A DNA stretch of 64,000 nucleotides from assembly GCA_944325345.1 (NCBI GenBank), contig CALUZV010000009.1, forward strand, positions 1-64,000. The letters are read 5' to 3'. Within the stretch, counting starts at the first letter, position 1, and every line of letters starts with the position of its first letter. The notes below the pieces were generated by a model that worked only from the letters and a program-made list of their open reading frames with translations, was not told the DNA's origin and did no database searches. Origin of the DNA: an uncultured Parabacteroides sp. GTDB taxonomy: Bacteria; Bacteroidota; Bacteroidia; Bacteroidales; Tannerellaceae. Shown piece after piece: positions 35,258 through 43,676 of this stretch. A program made the translations under genes and the position numbers.

Positions 35258-35293
35258 TTCTTTTGTAGTCCTTGCGGATGTTTGGCCCGCCAG

Positions 35294-35638
35294 TCAGTCG
35301 TCGGTGTCCGGCCTGACGGCACCCGAAGTGTCGTCCTCGCCTTCTCCCGGAAAACAGCCATTGTGCTCCTTAATATAGTTCATCACATCCGCCATCCCCT
35401 CCATGAACTTTTCGAAATCTTCTTTGTAGAGGAAGATTTTGTGTTTCTCGAAAGAGATGTGCCCATCATCTTTAGCCTGGATTTTCTTGCTTTCGGTCAG
35501 CGCCAGGAAAAGGTCGTTCTTCAAATTCCGTTTGACATCCAGGTAATAAATCCTTTTCCCGGCTTTAATGGCTTTAGAATAAATGATTTCCTTATCGCCA
35601 CTCTCAACTTGTGTCCTTTTCTTTTTAGATTCTTCCAT
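35294..35638 (-). CDS. DUF3276 (PUR-like nucleic-acid-binding) protein
   Basis: A 114-residue cytoplasmic protein with one PUR-type repeat fold (IIYSKAIKAGKRIYYLDVK, KKIQAKDDGHISFEKHKIFL). Bacteroidota DUF3276 proteins are small PUR-alpha relatives thought to bind single-stranded DNA or RNA. The tail is acidic (GEGEDDTS). It has a complete promoter and is divergent from the BFN nuclease gene across a repeat array. Confidence 0.88.
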   Translation of the reverse strand: MEESKKKRTQVESGDKEIIYSKAIKAGKRIYYLDVKRNLKNDLFLALTESKKIQAKDDGHISFEKHKIFLYKEDFEKFMEGMADVMNYIKEHNGCFPGEGEDDTSGAVRPDTDD

Positions 35639-35684
35639 GACAGTACATGTTGGTTAGAAATCTGTTTTTATCATTTTTCAAGCC

Positions 35685-35714
35685 CAAATATAGGCAATTT
35701 CTTTAATATTCAAA
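35685..35714 (-). promoter_or_regulatory. Promoter for the DUF3276 gene
   Basis: On minus, TTTG (complement of 35711-35714), 18 bp, TATATTTG (complement of 35685-35692). Confidence 0.75.
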
Positions 35715-35789
35715 CTTTTTAACCCGATTATTTCTTCTTTTTTTTCAAAATGTCCCGGAAATACTTCCTTGGCTCGGGAGGAATACTTC

Positions 35790-35894
35790 TTTTCCTGCCG
35801 GGAAATTCTTAAAACTAAGATTCAGTTTTTAAAAACTAAACTTTGGTTTTTGAAAACTAAGTCTGCGTTTTCAAAAACTAAGTCTTTGTTTTAA
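35790..35894. repeat. Array A5: 21-bp units between divergent promoters
   Basis: AAAACTAA recurs at 35811, 35832, 35853 and 35874, exactly 21 bp apart, each followed by a short variable word and GTTTT(T/C); 35790-35810 may be a decayed unit. AAAAC / GTTTT gives dyad symmetry. It lies in the 381-bp gap between the DUF3276 gene and the BFN gene, which otherwise holds only the DUF3276 promoter. Confidence 0.85.
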
Positions 35895-36019
35895 CTTTTC
35901 GTCCAAGGCAATGATTTTTTCTTCGGATGAAACGACTTTTTCCCGGCATTTTGATTACTTTTGTTAGGTTTTGCGGGGGCAGCTATGTCCCGCTTAGTTT
36001 TTAATTAAAATCTATCGAA

Positions 36020-36628
36020 GTGAATACAAAAGTTAGACTTAAGGTACAAGGGCTGACGAGCAGCAGCCGGATGCATTCCGGAGCTTACGCGCTGGTACTT
36101 GCCGAGGTGAACGGTTGCCGCCGCATCCCGGTCGTTGTGGGTACTCCGGAGGCGCAGTCGATTGCGATTGCCTTGGAGCATATCGTGGCTCCCCGGCCTC
36201 TGACGCACGATTTGTTTGTTTCGTTTTGCCAGGCTTTTGGGGTAGTCTTGAAGGAAGTGTACATTTATAAATATATGGACGGGGTGTTTTATTCCGAGCT
36301 TCGGATGGAAGGCAACGGGCAGGAGGTGCAGTTGGATTCGCGCACGTCGGATGCCATTGCCTTGGCTTTGCGCTTGGATTGCCCTATCTATACGTCGGAG
36401 GACATCATGCAAGAATGTAGTGTCGCGCTCGAACAAACTGACAATGAGGAAGACACTTCTCTTCAGGATTTGGAGCCGGAACAGATTCACGACGAGGAAA
36501 CAATGAAGAAGTGGCTGGCTTCGCTCACCCGCGAGGACTTGGAGGACCGACTGGAAGAGGCGGTCGAAGACGAGAACTACGAGTATGCGAAGCTTTATCA
36601 GGATGAATTGAAACGGCGCGACAAATGA
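36020..36628 (+). CDS. Bifunctional nuclease (BFN/DUF151) domain protein
   Basis: A 202-residue protein with an N-terminal DUF151/BFN domain (about 1-130; MHSGAYALVLAEVNGCRRIPV, EAQSIAIALE, SRTSDAIALALRLDCPIYT), a family reported with DNase/RNase activity. A short acidic linker leads to a UVR-like helical motif (ASLTREDLEDRLEEAVEDENY), as in other bacterial members. The start is GTG at 36020. Its stop overlaps the NupC-like ATG by 4 bp. Confidence 0.88.
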   Translation: MNTKVRLKVQGLTSSSRMHSGAYALVLAEVNGCRRIPVVVGTPEAQSIAIALEHIVAPRPLTHDLFVSFCQAFGVVLKEVYIYKYMDGVFYSELRMEGNGQEVQLDSRTSDAIALALRLDCPIYTSEDIMQECSVALEQTDNEEDTSLQDLEPEQIHDEETMKKWLASLTREDLEDRLEEAVEDENYEYAKLYQDELKRRDK

Positions 36629-37923
36629 TTGCATTGGATATTCTCAGAGGGATCATCGGGATGGCTGTCGTTATCGGCGTGGCCTATCTTTTTAGTTCCG
36701 ACCGCCGACGGATAGATTGGACGCTGATAGGCGGCGGCCTTTTTTTGCAAGTGCTCTTTGCCTTGGCGGTGTTGTACATCCCGTTTGTCAGTTCGTTCTT
36801 CCAGCTTTTAGGGAAGGTCTTTATTAAGTTGATGGATTTTACCGGGGCGGGTCTGGCATTCCTCCTTGGACCGTATGCCTCGAAAGCTAATGGGTTCAGC
36901 TTCTTGCTCCATTCTCTGCCAATAGTAATCTTCTTCTCTGCATTAGTCTCTATTTGTTATCATTGGGGGATTATCCAGCGGGTCGTAGGAGCTATGGCTT
37001 GGTTGTTGCGCAAGTTCATGCGGAATATTTCCGGGGCAGAGGGACTGGTGGTCTCGGGGAATATCTTTCTTGGGATGACGGAATCGCCAGTCTTGATTAA
37101 GAATTATCTACCGACGATGAACCGCTCGGAGATATTCCTGGTCATGGTAGCAGGAATGGCGACTATCGCCGGCTCGGTGATGGGTACATACGTCAGCCTG
37201 CTTGGTAACGGCGACCCGGAAGCTCAGTTGCTCTTTGCCACCCATTTGCTTTCGGCTTCAGTCATGGCTGTGCCGGGTTCGATAGTCGTGGCTAAAGTGA
37301 TGTGCCCACAGACGGAGCCGGTGCACGATGCCGAGGGAGGCGAGGAAGCCCACTCGGATTCGCGGAATGTCCTAAGTGTGATAGCATCTGGTACGCAGAC
37401 TGGTGTCAAACTGATGGTTAATATCGCGGCAATGCTCTTGGTCTTCATCGCTCTGGTAGCCTTGCTGAATTATATACTGAGCGACCTCATCGGGCATTAT
37501 ACGGGATTGAATGACCTTATCACCCAATGGACTGGAGGCAAGGCGACGGGGCTGACTTTCCAGTTTCTCCTTGGTTTAGTTACAGCTCCGCTTATGTGGC
37601 TTATCGGAGTCCCGAGCGGAGACATGATGATAGTCGGTTCCCTTTTGGGGCAGAAGACTATTCTCAATGAGTTTGTGGCCTATATGCAGATGCAGCAATG
37701 GCGCGAGGCAGGGATGTTTATGTCGGAGAAGTCCGTCATTATGTCCACCTATCTCTTGTGCGGCTTTGCCAACATCTCCTCGATAGGCATCTTGCTGGGA
37801 GGGTTGGGAGTCTTGGCTCCTACGAAGAAGGATATCGTTAGTCGTCTGGGCTTTCGCTCGATGATTGGCGGAATGTTAGTGGCCATCCTATCGGCAACCA
37901 TTGTCGGAATGATGATTAGATAG
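36625..37923 (+). CDS. NupC-type concentrative nucleoside transporter
   Basis: A 432-residue polytopic inner-membrane protein of the CNT family (ion-coupled nucleoside uptake). It shows GNIFLGMTESPVLIKNYL and, later, GFANISSIGILLGGLGVLAP, the conserved N(I/L)FxGxTEs and substrate-site motifs. Eight or more helices. Translationally coupled (ATGA) to the BFN gene. Confidence 0.92.
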   Translation: MIALDILRGIIGMAVVIGVAYLFSSDRRRIDWTLIGGGLFLQVLFALAVLYIPFVSSFFQLLGKVFIKLMDFTGAGLAFLLGPYASKANGFSFLLHSLPIVIFFSALVSICYHWGIIQRVVGAMAWLLRKFMRNISGAEGLVVSGNIFLGMTESPVLIKNYLPTMNRSEIFLVMVAGMATIAGSVMGTYVSLLGNGDPEAQLLFATHLLSASVMAVPGSIVVAKVMCPQTEPVHDAEGGEEAHSDSRNVLSVIASGTQTGVKLMVNIAAMLLVFIALVALLNYILSDLIGHYTGLNDLITQWTGGKATGLTFQFLLGLVTAPLMWLIGVPSGDMMIVGSLLGQKTILNEFVAYMQMQQWREAGMFMSEKSVIMSTYLLCGFANISSIGILLGGLGVLAPTKKDIVSRLGFRSMIGGMLVAILSATIVGMMIR

Positions 37924-37962
37924 AAAAGAAGAATTACCTTTAGTTATCTATATTTTTTTACT

Positions 37963-38661
37963 ATGCAGATATTTTATACTCCTCAAATTGCGACTTCCTG
38001 CGAATTACCAGACGAGGAAGCTGCCCACTGTGTCCGTGTCTTGCGCCTTACCGAAGGGGCTGAAGTCTTGCTGACTGATGGCCAAGGCTCTTTCTATCGC
38101 GCCGTTTTGACGCAGGCCCATCCCAAGCACTGCACGTTTGAAATTGTCGAACAATGGCAGCCCGCGCCTCTTTGGAACTTCCATCTCCACATAGCTATCG
38201 CACCAACCAAGAACATCGACCGTACAGAGTGGTTTGTCGAGAAGGCGACGGAGATTGGCATCGATGCCATCACCTGTCTCAACTGCCGTTTCTCTGAACG
38301 CAAAGAGGTTAAGCCAGCCCGTCTGGAGAAAATCCTGATAAGTGCCATGAAGCAATCGCAAAAGGCAACCCTCCCGCAACTGGAGGGCATGGTTGGTTTC
38401 GCTGAATTCGTACGTCGCCCCTTTGAGGGTCGCAAGTTCATCGCCCATTGCGAGGAGGGAGAGAAGCTGCTTCTGCAACATGCTTGTCGTCCGGGGGAGA
38501 ATGCGTTAGTTCTTATCGGACCTGAAGGCGACTTCAGTCCTGAGGAAATCCGCTTAGCCCAAGCCTGCGGATTCGAACCCATCTCGCTCGGACCGAGTCG
38601 CCTTCGTACCGAGACAGCCGCTCTGGTGGCATGCCATACGATACATATTATAAATAGCTGA
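37963..38661 (+). CDS. rsmE: 16S rRNA (uracil-1498-N3)-methyltransferase
   Basis: RsmE methylates N3 of U1498 in 16S rRNA using SAM. The 232-residue SPOUT protein has an N-terminal PUA-like region and the knot motifs LIGPEGDFSPEE and LGPSRLRTETAAL, both diagnostic. It follows the nucleoside transporter by 39 bp. Confidence 0.96.
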   Translation: MQIFYTPQIATSCELPDEEAAHCVRVLRLTEGAEVLLTDGQGSFYRAVLTQAHPKHCTFEIVEQWQPAPLWNFHLHIAIAPTKNIDRTEWFVEKATEIGIDAITCLNCRFSERKEVKPARLEKILISAMKQSQKATLPQLEGMVGFAEFVRRPFEGRKFIAHCEEGEKLLLQHACRPGENALVLIGPEGDFSPEEIRLAQACGFEPISLGPSRLRTETAALVACHTIHIINS

Positions 38662-38664
38662 TAT

Positions 38665-39477
38665 ATGAAAACATTTATTCTAACAATTCTCTTCTTTTGC
38701 GCCTCCTTTGGGATGAAGGCCGCGCGTGTTGATACCCTTCAAGTCGAAAGTCCCTCGATGAAAAAGCGCATCGAAGTTATCGTTATTTCGCCGGATCAGG
38801 CGGAGCAGAAGCCTTGTCCGGTTGTTTATCTCCTGCATGGGCATGGAGGAAATGCACGGACTTGGTTGGGTATAAAAACAAATCTCCCGGAAATAGCTGA
38901 TGAGAAAGGTTTTATTTTCGTATGCCCATACGGGGAGAACTCGTGGTATTGGGATAGTCCGCTTAACAAGGATGTCCGTTTCGAAACCTTTATTTCGTCA
39001 GAATTAGTTGCATTTATCGATGCGAATTACCGCACGATAGCCGACCGCAAAGGGCGAGCCATCACCGGTCTAAGTATGGGCGGACACGGGGCTATGTGGA
39101 ATGCTATCCGCCATTCAGATGTATTTTCGGCAGCCGGAAGTACGAGTGGGGGCGTGGATATCCGTCCTTTTCCAAAGAATTGGAACATGAGTGATCAATT
39201 GGGGGACCAAGAAACGCACCGCGAGAATTGGGAAACGCATACGGTCATTAATTTAGTCCCCACGATGAAACCCGGTGTTTTGTCCCTGATATTCGACTGC
39301 GGCGAATCGGATTTCTTCCACGAAGTAAACGTCAATTTCCATCGCGCACTGTTGGAGCAAGGCATTGAGCACGACTTTATTACACGGCCAGGGAATCATG
39401 ATTCGTTTTATTGGAACAACTCCATAGACTACCAGTTGCTCTTTTTTCAAAAACATTTTGATAGGCAAGCGAACTAA
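38665..39477 (+). CDS. Secreted alpha/beta-hydrolase, esterase family
   Basis: A 270-residue esterase of the esterase D/antigen 85 type with a signal peptide (MKTFILTILFFCASFGMKA). HGHGGNARTW forms the oxyanion region, GLSMGGHG holds the nucleophilic serine, FDCGESDFF the acid, and RPGNHDSFYW the histidine. Relatives include feruloyl and acetylxylan esterases and S-formylglutathione hydrolases; substrate is not determined. It starts 3 bp after rsmE. Confidence 0.9.
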   Translation: MKTFILTILFFCASFGMKAARVDTLQVESPSMKKRIEVIVISPDQAEQKPCPVVYLLHGHGGNARTWLGIKTNLPEIADEKGFIFVCPYGENSWYWDSPLNKDVRFETFISSELVAFIDANYRTIADRKGRAITGLSMGGHGAMWNAIRHSDVFSAAGSTSGGVDIRPFPKNWNMSDQLGDQETHRENWETHTVINLVPTMKPGVLSLIFDCGESDFFHEVNVNFHRALLEQGIEHDFITRPGNHDSFYWNNSIDYQLLFFQKHFDRQAN

Positions 39478-39493
39478 GAGATGATATTTTCGC

Positions 39494-39501
39494 TATATTT
39501 G
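39494..39501 (+). promoter_or_regulatory. -7 promoter box for the DUF1080 gene
   Basis: TATATTTG, exact TAnnTTTG, 37 bp upstream of the ATG. Confidence 0.65.
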
Positions 39502-39538
39502 CCGCGTATTTATTGCTAATTATAATAGACTTTAGACC

Positions 39539-40342
39539 ATGAACAAAAAGAATCTGATGAAAGTAGCTCTTGCTTCAGTGGCTTGCGCTGCATGTGTATG
39601 TGCAAATGCACAAGAAAAAAAGGAGTTTGTAATGCCCAAGGGATATGCTGGTATTACGCACGAAATGTCTGAGTTTTACGAACCCGTTCCGCCAGTTGTT
39701 ACCCCGGGCGCAGTCCTTCCCGACGGTGGATTTACCGCTCCCTCGGATGCTATCATCCTCTTCGACGGCAAAGACCTTTCGCAATGGGAAAGCGTGAAGG
39801 GTGGACCGGCTGAGTGGGACGTACACGACGGCGTTTTCACCGTAAACAAACCGAAGGGCGATATTCAGACGAAGCAGAAGTTTGAAAACTTCCAGCTTCA
39901 CATCGAATGGCAAGTTCCGGAGAACATTACAGGTGAATCGCAGTTGCGTGGCAATAGCGGCGTCTTCCTGCAAGGTATGTATGAGGTGCAGGTATTGGAT
40001 TGCTACAACAATCCGACTTATGTGAATGGTATGACAGGTAGTATCTACAAGCAATCCATTCCTTTAGCTAACGCGATGCGTAAACCGGGTGAATGGAATG
40101 TTTACGACATCATTTACAACGCACCGACGTTTAAGGAAGATGGTTCGTATCGGACACATCCTACGGTAACAGTCATACATAATGGTGTTGTCCTTCAAAA
40201 TAATACAACCATTCTCGGAACGACAGAGTGGATCGGATTCCCGCAGGTTAAGGCGCACGGAGCAGGACCTATAATCCTCCAGAGCCACGGAGACCCGAGC
40301 GAACCCATAAGTTTCCGAAATATTTGGATACGTAAAATGTAA
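39539..40342 (+). CDS. DUF1080 (3-keto-disaccharide hydrolase-like) secreted protein
   Basis: A 267-residue secreted protein (signal peptide ending near CVCANA) with the DUF1080 jelly-roll: DAIILFDGKDLSQWESV, FENFQLHIEWQVP, RGNSGVFLQGMYEVQVLD and ILQSHGDPSEPISFRNIWI. Members of this family include 3-keto-glycoside hydrolases and carbohydrate-binding proteins. It has its own promoter and terminator. Confidence 0.9.
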   Translation: MNKKNLMKVALASVACAACVCANAQEKKEFVMPKGYAGITHEMSEFYEPVPPVVTPGAVLPDGGFTAPSDAIILFDGKDLSQWESVKGGPAEWDVHDGVFTVNKPKGDIQTKQKFENFQLHIEWQVPENITGESQLRGNSGVFLQGMYEVQVLDCYNNPTYVNGMTGSIYKQSIPLANAMRKPGEWNVYDIIYNAPTFKEDGSYRTHPTVTVIHNGVVLQNNTTILGTTEWIGFPQVKAHGAGPIILQSHGDPSEPISFRNIWIRKM

Positions 40343-40375
40343 AACCAATCGTAATATAAGCAGAGATGAAAGAAT

Positions 40376-40410
40376 GGCGCGGACTTTTCGGAGTTCGCGC
40401 CTTATTTTTT
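40376..40410 (+). terminator. Terminator after the DUF1080 gene
   Basis: GGCGCGGAC / GTTCGCGCC stem with one G-U pair (40376-40384 with 40393-40401), then TTATTTTTT. Confidence 0.85.
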
Positions 40411-40453
40411 GTAGATTTTTTTGGGATTTTGAATTCTCTATAAAATCTACTTC

Positions 40454-40461
40454 TACTTTTG
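40454..40461 (+). promoter_or_regulatory. -7 promoter box for the PepSY-like genes
   Basis: TACTTTTG, 32 bp upstream of the ATG. A strong AAAGGAGG ribosome-binding site follows. Confidence 0.6.
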
Positions 40462-40493
40462 TGATGTAATTAATAATTAAAGGAGGAATAAAG

Positions 40494-40997
40494 ATGGAAA
40501 AGAAAGTGTTGAAATGGAAAGAGTATTGGACAAACCTGACATGGAAGTCAGTCATTGTCCGCCTGGTGCCGTTAATGTTGCTGGCTCTCGTGCTGGGTAC
40601 TTCGCCGATTTGGGCAGATTATAGCAAACCTATATCAGTAAAGGAATTGCCAACGACGGCTCAGGAGATGCTGAAGGAATGGTTCCCGGATTCCCGGATA
40701 GCGTTTGTGGAGAAGGAAATCGAGTATTTCAGCAAGACGTATAAGGTAATCTTGGCAGATGGGATGAAATTAGAGTTCGACAGAAAGGGGGAATGGACCA
40801 CGGTGGATGCTAAGTTTCATTCCGTGCCAAGTGAGTTGGTTCCGCAGCCTATCCTCGATTATGTCCGGGAGTACTATCCGGGGGTGAAGATTGTTTCTAT
40901 CGAGAAGAAGAAGCGCGAGTATGAGATTGACCTCAGCAATTCGTTGGAATTGAAGTTTGATAACAAACATTTTTATCTGACGGATTTGGATGACTGA
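40494..40997 (+). CDS. PepSY-like (DUF2874) periplasmic protein
   Basis: A 167-residue protein with an N-terminal hydrophobic segment (about 23-41, VPLMLLALVLGTSPIWA), probably a signal peptide after a long charged start. Two PepSY-like repeats follow (KELPTTAQEMLKEWFPDSRI and VPSELVPQPILDYVREYYPG), each with the beta strands (VILADGMKLEF, LSNSLELKF) seen in the beta-lactamase-inhibitor-like fold. Function unknown. The larger three-repeat protein follows. Confidence 0.85.
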   Translation: MEKKVLKWKEYWTNLTWKSVIVRLVPLMLLALVLGTSPIWADYSKPISVKELPTTAQEMLKEWFPDSRIAFVEKEIEYFSKTYKVILADGMKLEFDRKGEWTTVDAKFHSVPSELVPQPILDYVREYYPGVKIVSIEKKKREYEIDLSNSLELKFDNKHFYLTDLDD

Positions 40998-41052
40998 TTG
41001 AAATTGAGAATGAAAAATGAAGCATGTAGAATTATTTAAAATGACAAGAGAT

Positions 41053-42333
41053 ATGAAAAAGTTTGGATTATTTTTATTAGCGGCTGCCAGCCTGAATGCT
41101 TTTGCAAGTTGTGATGACGACGACCGTCATGAAAGCAATCCGCAACGAAATGGCGTTTCTGAATTGGTTGTGAAGACCTTCAACGAGATGTATCCCGATG
41201 CTAAAAACATCGAGTGGGAAGTAAAAAATGAGTATGCCATCGCTGAATTCTATTCTCCCTCCGGTGCGCAAGGCGACGATGAGAACACCAAGGCGTGGTT
41301 TGATAATACGTTGGGCGACTGGGCTATGACCGAGTGTGATATTGCTTCGAGTGCGATTCCGCAGGCTGTCCTCACGGCTTTCGGAGCTTCGGAATATGCT
41401 GATTGGCGCATTGATGATATCGATATGGTTTTGCGAAACGGCATGGAACTGGTTTATGTCCTCGAAGTGGAGCAGGGCGAGCGTGATATCGACCTCTATT
41501 ATTCCGAAGACGGTGTCTTGGTGAAATCCATCTCCGGCTTGGGTGATAACTACGACTATTCCGATTTTATCCCGAAGCAGCCGACAGGTAGCGTAACGGA
41601 TTGGATTTCCTCGAACTATCCTGATGCCCGGATTGTCGATATCGATACGGATGACGGACGGACGGAAATCGAAATCATCGACGACGGCCAGCTTCGCGAA
41701 GTCCTCTTCAATACTTCCGGCTCTTGGCTTTATACGAAGACCGAAGTGCGTTGGAGCCGCCTCCCGTCGGCCATCTCGCAGGCTTTCCAGGCTTCGGAAT
41801 ACCGCGATTACCATATCGACGATATTGATTTCTACCAGACTGAATCTGGAGAATTTTATCGTTTCGACCTCGAATCGCGCGACGGGGATGTCAAGATTGA
41901 TATTGCTACTGACGGACAGATTACCCCGGCCTCTCCCGTCATCGGGACTACAGACCCGAATCCGAATATCCCCGAAACGCCTGGCGTGGTAGGCTCGGAC
42001 TATCGGACGTTCATCGAATCAACTTATCCGGGTGCCCGCATCTTGGAACGGGACTACGACGATGGTTATCTGGAAATTGAAATCTGGCACGACGGCCGCG
42101 AGAAAAATGTTTACTTCGACGGCTCTGAAAATTGGGTGTTTACGAAATCAGACTGCCGCTTCCGCGATTTGCCGGAGGTTGTTATAAATTCGATTAATTC
42201 CCAATATGCGCACTACGAGGTGGATGATATTGAATTGATAGAATCGCCTTCAGGCACATGGTATGCCATCGAATTGGAACGTGGCGACCGTGATATCAAC
42301 ATCCGTATCGACGCCAACGGTACTATATTATAA
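41053..42333 (+). CDS. PepSY-like (DUF2874) lipoprotein with three repeats
   Basis: A 426-residue lipoprotein (LNAFASC, then an acidic DDDD tether, which can favour surface export in Bacteroidota). Three tandem PepSY-like units start near VVKTFNEMYPDAKNIEWE, VTDWISSNYPDARIVDID and YRTFIESTYPGARILERD, each ending in a strand such as YYSEDGVLV or RIDANGTIL. I start at ATG 41053 (MKKFGLFLLAAA) rather than 41017, which would bury the signal peptide. The product is very acidic. Function unknown. Confidence 0.85.
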   Translation: MKKFGLFLLAAASLNAFASCDDDDRHESNPQRNGVSELVVKTFNEMYPDAKNIEWEVKNEYAIAEFYSPSGAQGDDENTKAWFDNTLGDWAMTECDIASSAIPQAVLTAFGASEYADWRIDDIDMVLRNGMELVYVLEVEQGERDIDLYYSEDGVLVKSISGLGDNYDYSDFIPKQPTGSVTDWISSNYPDARIVDIDTDDGRTEIEIIDDGQLREVLFNTSGSWLYTKTEVRWSRLPSAISQAFQASEYRDYHIDDIDFYQTESGEFYRFDLESRDGDVKIDIATDGQITPASPVIGTTDPNPNIPETPGVVGSDYRTFIESTYPGARILERDYDDGYLEIEIWHDGREKNVYFDGSENWVFTKSDCRFRDLPEVVINSINSQYAHYEVDDIELIESPSGTWYAIELERGDRDINIRIDANGTIL

Positions 42334-42341
42334 AAGGTAGG

Positions 42342-43406
42342 TCAGGCTTTCAGCTTGACGATAAAGACTACGACATTCGCACTTTCTGCCTGACCGGGAA
42401 AAGCCTTCCGAACGGCCTCACCCGACTGGCAGAAAGTGTATGTTTTATTCTCTGCATCCATCGGGGCAAGGCGGGCGATTTTTCCCGTCGCATAGAAGTC
42501 GTCCTCGAACCCGTCTTTCAAGTTCCAGGCTTCGTTGCGTATGGAGTCGAAGCAAAACGTATAATTTTCACCCGGCGAAAATGGGTCGGGGCACGAGGCT
42601 ATCCAATAGCGGCTTCCCATCCTCAGGGGGTAGGCCAAAACCGTCTCCGCATTGTTCTCCATCGTTTCTTCCGTATGATTTACAAGATAAAGGCTGTCGC
42701 GCAGGAGCAAATCGGGCCGCGCGGTCGGCGCGTAGGCGTAGAGCCGTCCGCTGTCGGGATGGATGCCGAGCCTGAGGCCGTAGCTCGGAGGCAAAAGTCT
42801 TTCCCGTCCGGTTTCGGCAGCGACGAGCCGGCGTTCGCCGGTCTGTGTAAACTCCAGGTCATATTCGGCGACATGGTTGCTCAGTATCGTCTTCCCTTGC
42901 TTCTTGTCTTGGCGCGTTTCCTGCTCCGTGGTGAAGATTTTGCCGTTGTAGAGGAGGGCGGACATCACCTTTCGCCTTTCCCCGACCTCGGACTTCAACT
43001 TCTTTTTCTTCAAAAGTTTCCCTTCGTAGGTATAATAATGGATATCATTCTCGTTGCCGAGGACGATGACCTGTCGCCGGAGCGCATCAATCACGTAGCC
43101 CGCCACCTGGATGTCTTCCGGCCGCGTAACCTGTGAGATAAACTTCCCTTGCCGGTCGAAATGGTAGAGCGTATTGCGGCTAATGAGGAAAAGGTCGTTG
43201 CCGTCTTTGCGGATGTCGCGTGCGGTGGTAATCGGAGCCGCGCCCGCCGGTTGCTGGAGCGGAATGGCGACAACCTCCTCGGCGATGTCCGAGAGCGAGC
43301 CCGTCAGGTGTTCAGCGGTCTGCTGCTCCTTCTGCCAGCGTTCGTAGCCGTGCCAACCCGAGATGGCGAGGACGAAAAACAATAAAACGAGGAATCCTTT
43401 TTTCAT
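42342..43406 (-). CDS. Six-bladed beta-propeller-like protein
   Basis: A 354-residue protein anchored by one N-terminal hydrophobic segment (about 4-18, GFLVLLFFVLAISGW). The rest shows NHL-like blades (DLFLISRNTLYHFDRQGKFISQ, VIVLGNENDIHYYTYEGKLL) typical of the Bacteroidota 6-bladed beta-propeller family. Ligand and role are unknown. The gene is convergent with the PepSY-like genes, and array A6 lies 64 bp upstream of its start. Confidence 0.78.
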   Translation of the reverse strand: MKKGFLVLLFFVLAISGWHGYERWQKEQQTAEHLTGSLSDIAEEVVAIPLQQPAGAAPITTARDIRKDGNDLFLISRNTLYHFDRQGKFISQVTRPEDIQVAGYVIDALRRQVIVLGNENDIHYYTYEGKLLKKKKLKSEVGERRKVMSALLYNGKIFTTEQETRQDKKQGKTILSNHVAEYDLEFTQTGERRLVAAETGRERLLPPSYGLRLGIHPDSGRLYAYAPTARPDLLLRDSLYLVNHTEETMENNAETVLAYPLRMGSRYWIASCPDPFSPGENYTFCFDSIRNEAWNLKDGFEDDFYATGKIARLAPMDAENKTYTFCQSGEAVRKAFPGQAESANVVVFIVKLKA

Positions 43407-43469
43407 AAAATGACAGAATTTTATATCTCACGCTTTTTATAACGCTGCGGACGGGGGAATATTGCAGCG

Positions 43470-43675
43470 TTGCCGCATTTTTGTAGGTATGAACCGGTGG
43501 GGAAAGCTCCGTTGCTGTGGCAACGGGGTTATGAACGGCGTTCATAGTGTCATTGCCGTGGCAACAGGGTTATGAACGGCGTTCATGGCATCATTGCCGT
43601 GGCAACGGAGTTATGAACGGCGTTCATAGTAGCGTTGCCGTGGCAACGGAGTTCTTGATGCCGTCGTTGAGGCGT
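43470..43675. repeat. Array A6: five units of about 41 bp with two palindromes each
   Basis: TTGC(C/T)G recurs at 43470 (weak), 43512, 43553, 43594 and 43635 (spacing 42, 41, 41, 41). Each full unit holds CGTTGCCGTGGCAACG-like and ATGAACGGCGTTCAT dyads joined by GGAGTTAT. The array begins right after the GH97 stop and ends 64 bp before the propeller gene start, so it is both a 3' trailer and an upstream region. Confidence 0.9.
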
Positions 43676-43676
43676 T

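Noticed and set aside
36625..37923. Spore maturation (SpmA/B) or gate-type membrane protein
   Set aside because: The TESPVLIKNYL and NISSIGILLGG motifs and length fit the NupC nucleoside transporter family better.
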